Shown: positions 6,529 through 7,594 of the stretch, in pieces
How positions within the stretch are numbered: position 1 is the stretch's first letter
How the letters are laid out: every line of letters starts with the position of its first letter
Assembly (NCBI GenBank): GCA_937920335.1
Contig: CALGUT010000401.1
Span: forward strand, 1 to 7,594
Source: an uncultured Opitutales bacterium
GTDB taxonomy: Bacteria > Verrucomicrobiota > Verrucomicrobiia > Opitutales > UBA2995
Length of the DNA: 7,594 nt
Direction: 5' to 3'
Position numbers and translations under genes: made by a program
Notes under the pieces: model-generated
The model's input: the letters and a program-made list of their open reading frames with translations, nothing else
What the model was told of the DNA's origin: nothing
Database searches by the model: none

Positions 6529-6557
6529 ATTATTGATCGGGCAAAAGCCACGTTCAA
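6529..6557 (-). promoter_or_regulatory. Predicted sigma-70-type promoter of the kinase-regulator-binding protein operon
   Basis: On the - strand TTGAAC (6557-6552) stands exactly 17 bp from AATAAT (6534-6529), which matches the TATAAT consensus at five of six positions. Transcription would start near 6522, leaving only about 13 nt of leader before ATG 6509. The pair lies in the 113-bp region between the divergent kinase and VC0807-family genes. For the + strand gene I see a TTGCCA at 6587-6592 but no matching -10 box. Confidence 0.55.
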
Positions 6558-6622
6558 CCCTCCTATCAACACCGCTCTTATTGAAGTTGCCAAGTCTTTT
6601 AGCCAATCCCACTGTCGCTTTC

Positions 6623-7357
6623 ATGACTGATCAGATCGCTCCCGGCCCACCGAAAAAACGCGAGAATTTACTTTTAAGCGTAGTATTCAATATAGCAGTT
6701 CCATTGTTGGTCCTAACGAAGTTAAGCAGCCCGGACAGACTAGGCCCAGTAGTGGCTCTCATCGTCGGGCTATCGTTTCCTTTGTGCTATGGAATTTGGG
6801 ATCTGCTCAATAGGAAACAGGTGAATTTTGTTTCAATTCTCGGACTTATAAGTGTCGGACTAAGCGGGACATTTGGCTTGATCGAAGTAGACCCTTTTTG
6901 GCTGGCCGTTAAAGAAGCATCGATCCCATTTGTAATAGGGATTATGGTTTTGGTGACCTTTAAAACCAAGAGGCCGTTGATTAAGACTTTTCTCTATAAT
7001 CCCCAAATCCTGAATACAGCGCTTATCGATAGAAGGCTGGATGAAACGGATACCTGGCCAGCATTCAATCGGATATTCTCCTTCTGCAATTGGCTTCTGG
7101 TTGCATCGTTCATGATGAGTGCAGTCCTGAACTATTTTATGGCTAGATTCATCGTTACGACACATCCCGGTACCGATCTCGCTGCTTTCAACGCGGAATT
7201 GGGGAAGATGAATGCGCTTAGCTGGCCTGTAATCGTAATCCCAAGTACGATTATTATGATGGCTGCTTTGTGGAAACTCATTTCAGGGCTCACTCGATTG
7301 ACCGGTCTTAAACTCGAAGACATGATGCACGAGCCACCCAAGAAAAAAGCCGATTAA
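6623..7357 (+). CDS. VC0807-family integral membrane protein
   Basis: A 244-residue protein with about six membrane helices (roughly 16-33, 41-60, 70-88, 98-112, 152-174 and 199-222) and polar, lysine-rich ends (PPKKREN at the start, PPKKKAD at the end). The pattern NIAVPLLVLTKLS, GPVVALIVGLSFPLCYG, VNFVSILGL and WLAVKEASIPFVIG recalls the family named after Vibrio cholerae VC0807, whose function is not established. This assignment is from memory of the family, not from a search. A charged cytoplasmic-type segment of about 35 residues (115-149) separates helices 4 and 5. ATG 6623 was chosen over an in-frame TTG at 6533 because the extra 30 residues look non-conserved and would overlap the kinase promoter region. 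No Shine-Dalgarno is present. It is transcribed away from the kinase operon and ends in a terminator whose first arm overlaps its last codons. Confidence 0.8.
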   Translation: MTDQIAPGPPKKRENLLLSVVFNIAVPLLVLTKLSSPDRLGPVVALIVGLSFPLCYGIWDLLNRKQVNFVSILGLISVGLSGTFGLIEVDPFWLAVKEASIPFVIGIMVLVTFKTKRPLIKTFLYNPQILNTALIDRRLDETDTWPAFNRIFSFCNWLLVASFMMSAVLNYFMARFIVTTHPGTDLAAFNAELGKMNALSWPVIVIPSTIIMMAALWKLISGLTRLTGLKLEDMMHEPPKKKAD

Positions 7358-7372
7358 ACTAACCGGCTTTTT
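7344..7372. terminator. Bidirectional terminator between the VC0807-family gene and citrate synthase
   Basis: A 9-bp stem (7344-7352 with 7364-7372) encloses an 11-nt loop. The arms are AAAAAGCCG and CGGCTTTTT, so each strand gets a T-run within and after the second arm; on the - strand it is TTTTTTCTT. The left arm covers the last codons of the + gene, and the loop contains its stop. It also lies 22 nt past the citrate synthase stop on the other strand. Confidence 0.82.
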
Positions 7373-7394
7373 CGAAATTTGATTCTCAGCTGAC

Positions 7395-7594
7395 TTATCC
7401 TTCTGCGGAGATAATGTGCTGATCCACCTTGCCTGTATAAATCTGGCGGGGCCGATGAATACGATTGGAACCCAGAGCGATTTCTCGCCAATTTGCAATC
7501 CAACCTGGCATTCGTCCTATAGCGAACATAACGGTAAACATTTCAACGGGTATGCCGATACTCTTTAATATGATCCCACTGTAAAAGTCTACAT
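7395..7594 (-). CDS. gltA: Citrate synthase, C-terminal fragment (gene continues beyond the window)
   Basis: The last 65 codons of a citrate synthase, read in frame from base 7592 to the TAA at 7397-7395. The enzyme condenses acetyl-CoA with oxaloacetate to citrate, the entry step of the TCA cycle, in the cytoplasm. The fragment begins with VDFYSGIILKSIGIP, which contains the catalytic aspartate (Asp362 in E. coli GltA). FAIGRMPGWIANW and RPRQIYTG follow, carrying the arginines that match E. coli Arg387 and Arg407. It ends about 11 residues past RPRQIYTG, as expected for a complete C-terminus. The arrangement fits the bacterial GltA type. The 5' part, start and promoter lie outside the window. 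Confidence 0.95.
   Translation of the reverse strand, partial: VDFYSGIILKSIGIPVEMFTVMFAIGRMPGWIANWREIALGSNRIHRPRQIYTGKVDQHIISAEG

Noticed and set aside
6509..6551. GTG start for the kinase with GGAGGG upstream
   Set aside because: It overlaps the best promoter match, other genes here do not rely on such sites, and the added residues look unlike a domain. Kept only as an alternative.
6540..6610. Possible sigma-54 (-24/-12) promoters containing TGGC and TTGC/TTGG in the divergent region
   Set aside because: The spacing between the two elements is wrong in every case checked.
6533..6622. TTG-initiated 30-residue extension of the VC0807-family protein
   Set aside because: It runs through the divergent promoter region and begins with a rare start codon; ATG 6623 gives a normal family-like N-terminus.
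6787..7498. Open frames on the - strand opposite the VC0807-family gene and in another frame of citrate synthase
   Set aside because: They lie opposite a strong membrane-protein gene or overlap the true citrate synthase frame, which matches known GltA motifs.

Overview
The window looks like an ordinary chromosomal stretch of a Gram-negative bacterium. The best guess is Verrucomicrobiota, perhaps a marine Opitutae/Puniceicoccales-type organism. This rests on a tiny protein with a PEP-CTERM-like tail, start sites that mostly lack a Shine-Dalgarno sequence, a VC0807-type membrane protein, and the style of the protein sequences. No rRNA or other phylogenetic marker is present, so the assignment is an inference. 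I see no transposase, phage gene, CRISPR array or integrase.

Layout. On the + strand, 49-1230 encodes a KamA-type lysine 2,3-aminomutase whose frame is open to the left edge. After a 269-bp gap that becomes very AT-rich comes a 62-residue exported small protein with a PEP-CTERM-like tail (1500-1688). It ends at a strong terminator shared with a convergent - strand gene for a CaCA-family Na+/Ca2+ antiporter (1767-2789). Further along on the - strand, in transcription order, are a soluble PAS histidine kinase (6509-5331), an NtrC-type sigma-54 activator (5296-3923), a secreted PstS-like binding protein (3923-3045), tRNA-Gly(GCC) (3016-2941) and a terminator (2901-2874). A VC0807-family six-helix membrane protein (6623-7357, +) diverges from the kinase. 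It converges on the 3' end of citrate synthase (7594-7395, -) across another shared terminator.

How the genes relate. Kinase, regulator and binding protein read as one operon: the gaps are 34 nt and then a 1-nt TAATG overlap. A good sigma-70-type promoter lies just ahead of the kinase. The kinase has no membrane segment, so it should read a cytoplasmic signal. The regulator should activate sigma-54 promoters, but I found none in the window, so its targets are probably elsewhere. The binding protein has a PstS-like fold but lacks the usual phosphate-binding R-x-SGT loop, and no pstCAB permease genes are near. This gives the most unusual combination in the window: a cytoplasmic NtrC-type two-component system translationally coupled to an orphan periplasmic binding protein. 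The other genes are unconnected metabolic or transport functions.

Nothing here is clearly a wholly new system. The points most worth a second look are the orphan binding protein, the tiny PEP-CTERM-like peptide with repeats in its leader, and the tRNA placed directly behind the signalling operon.
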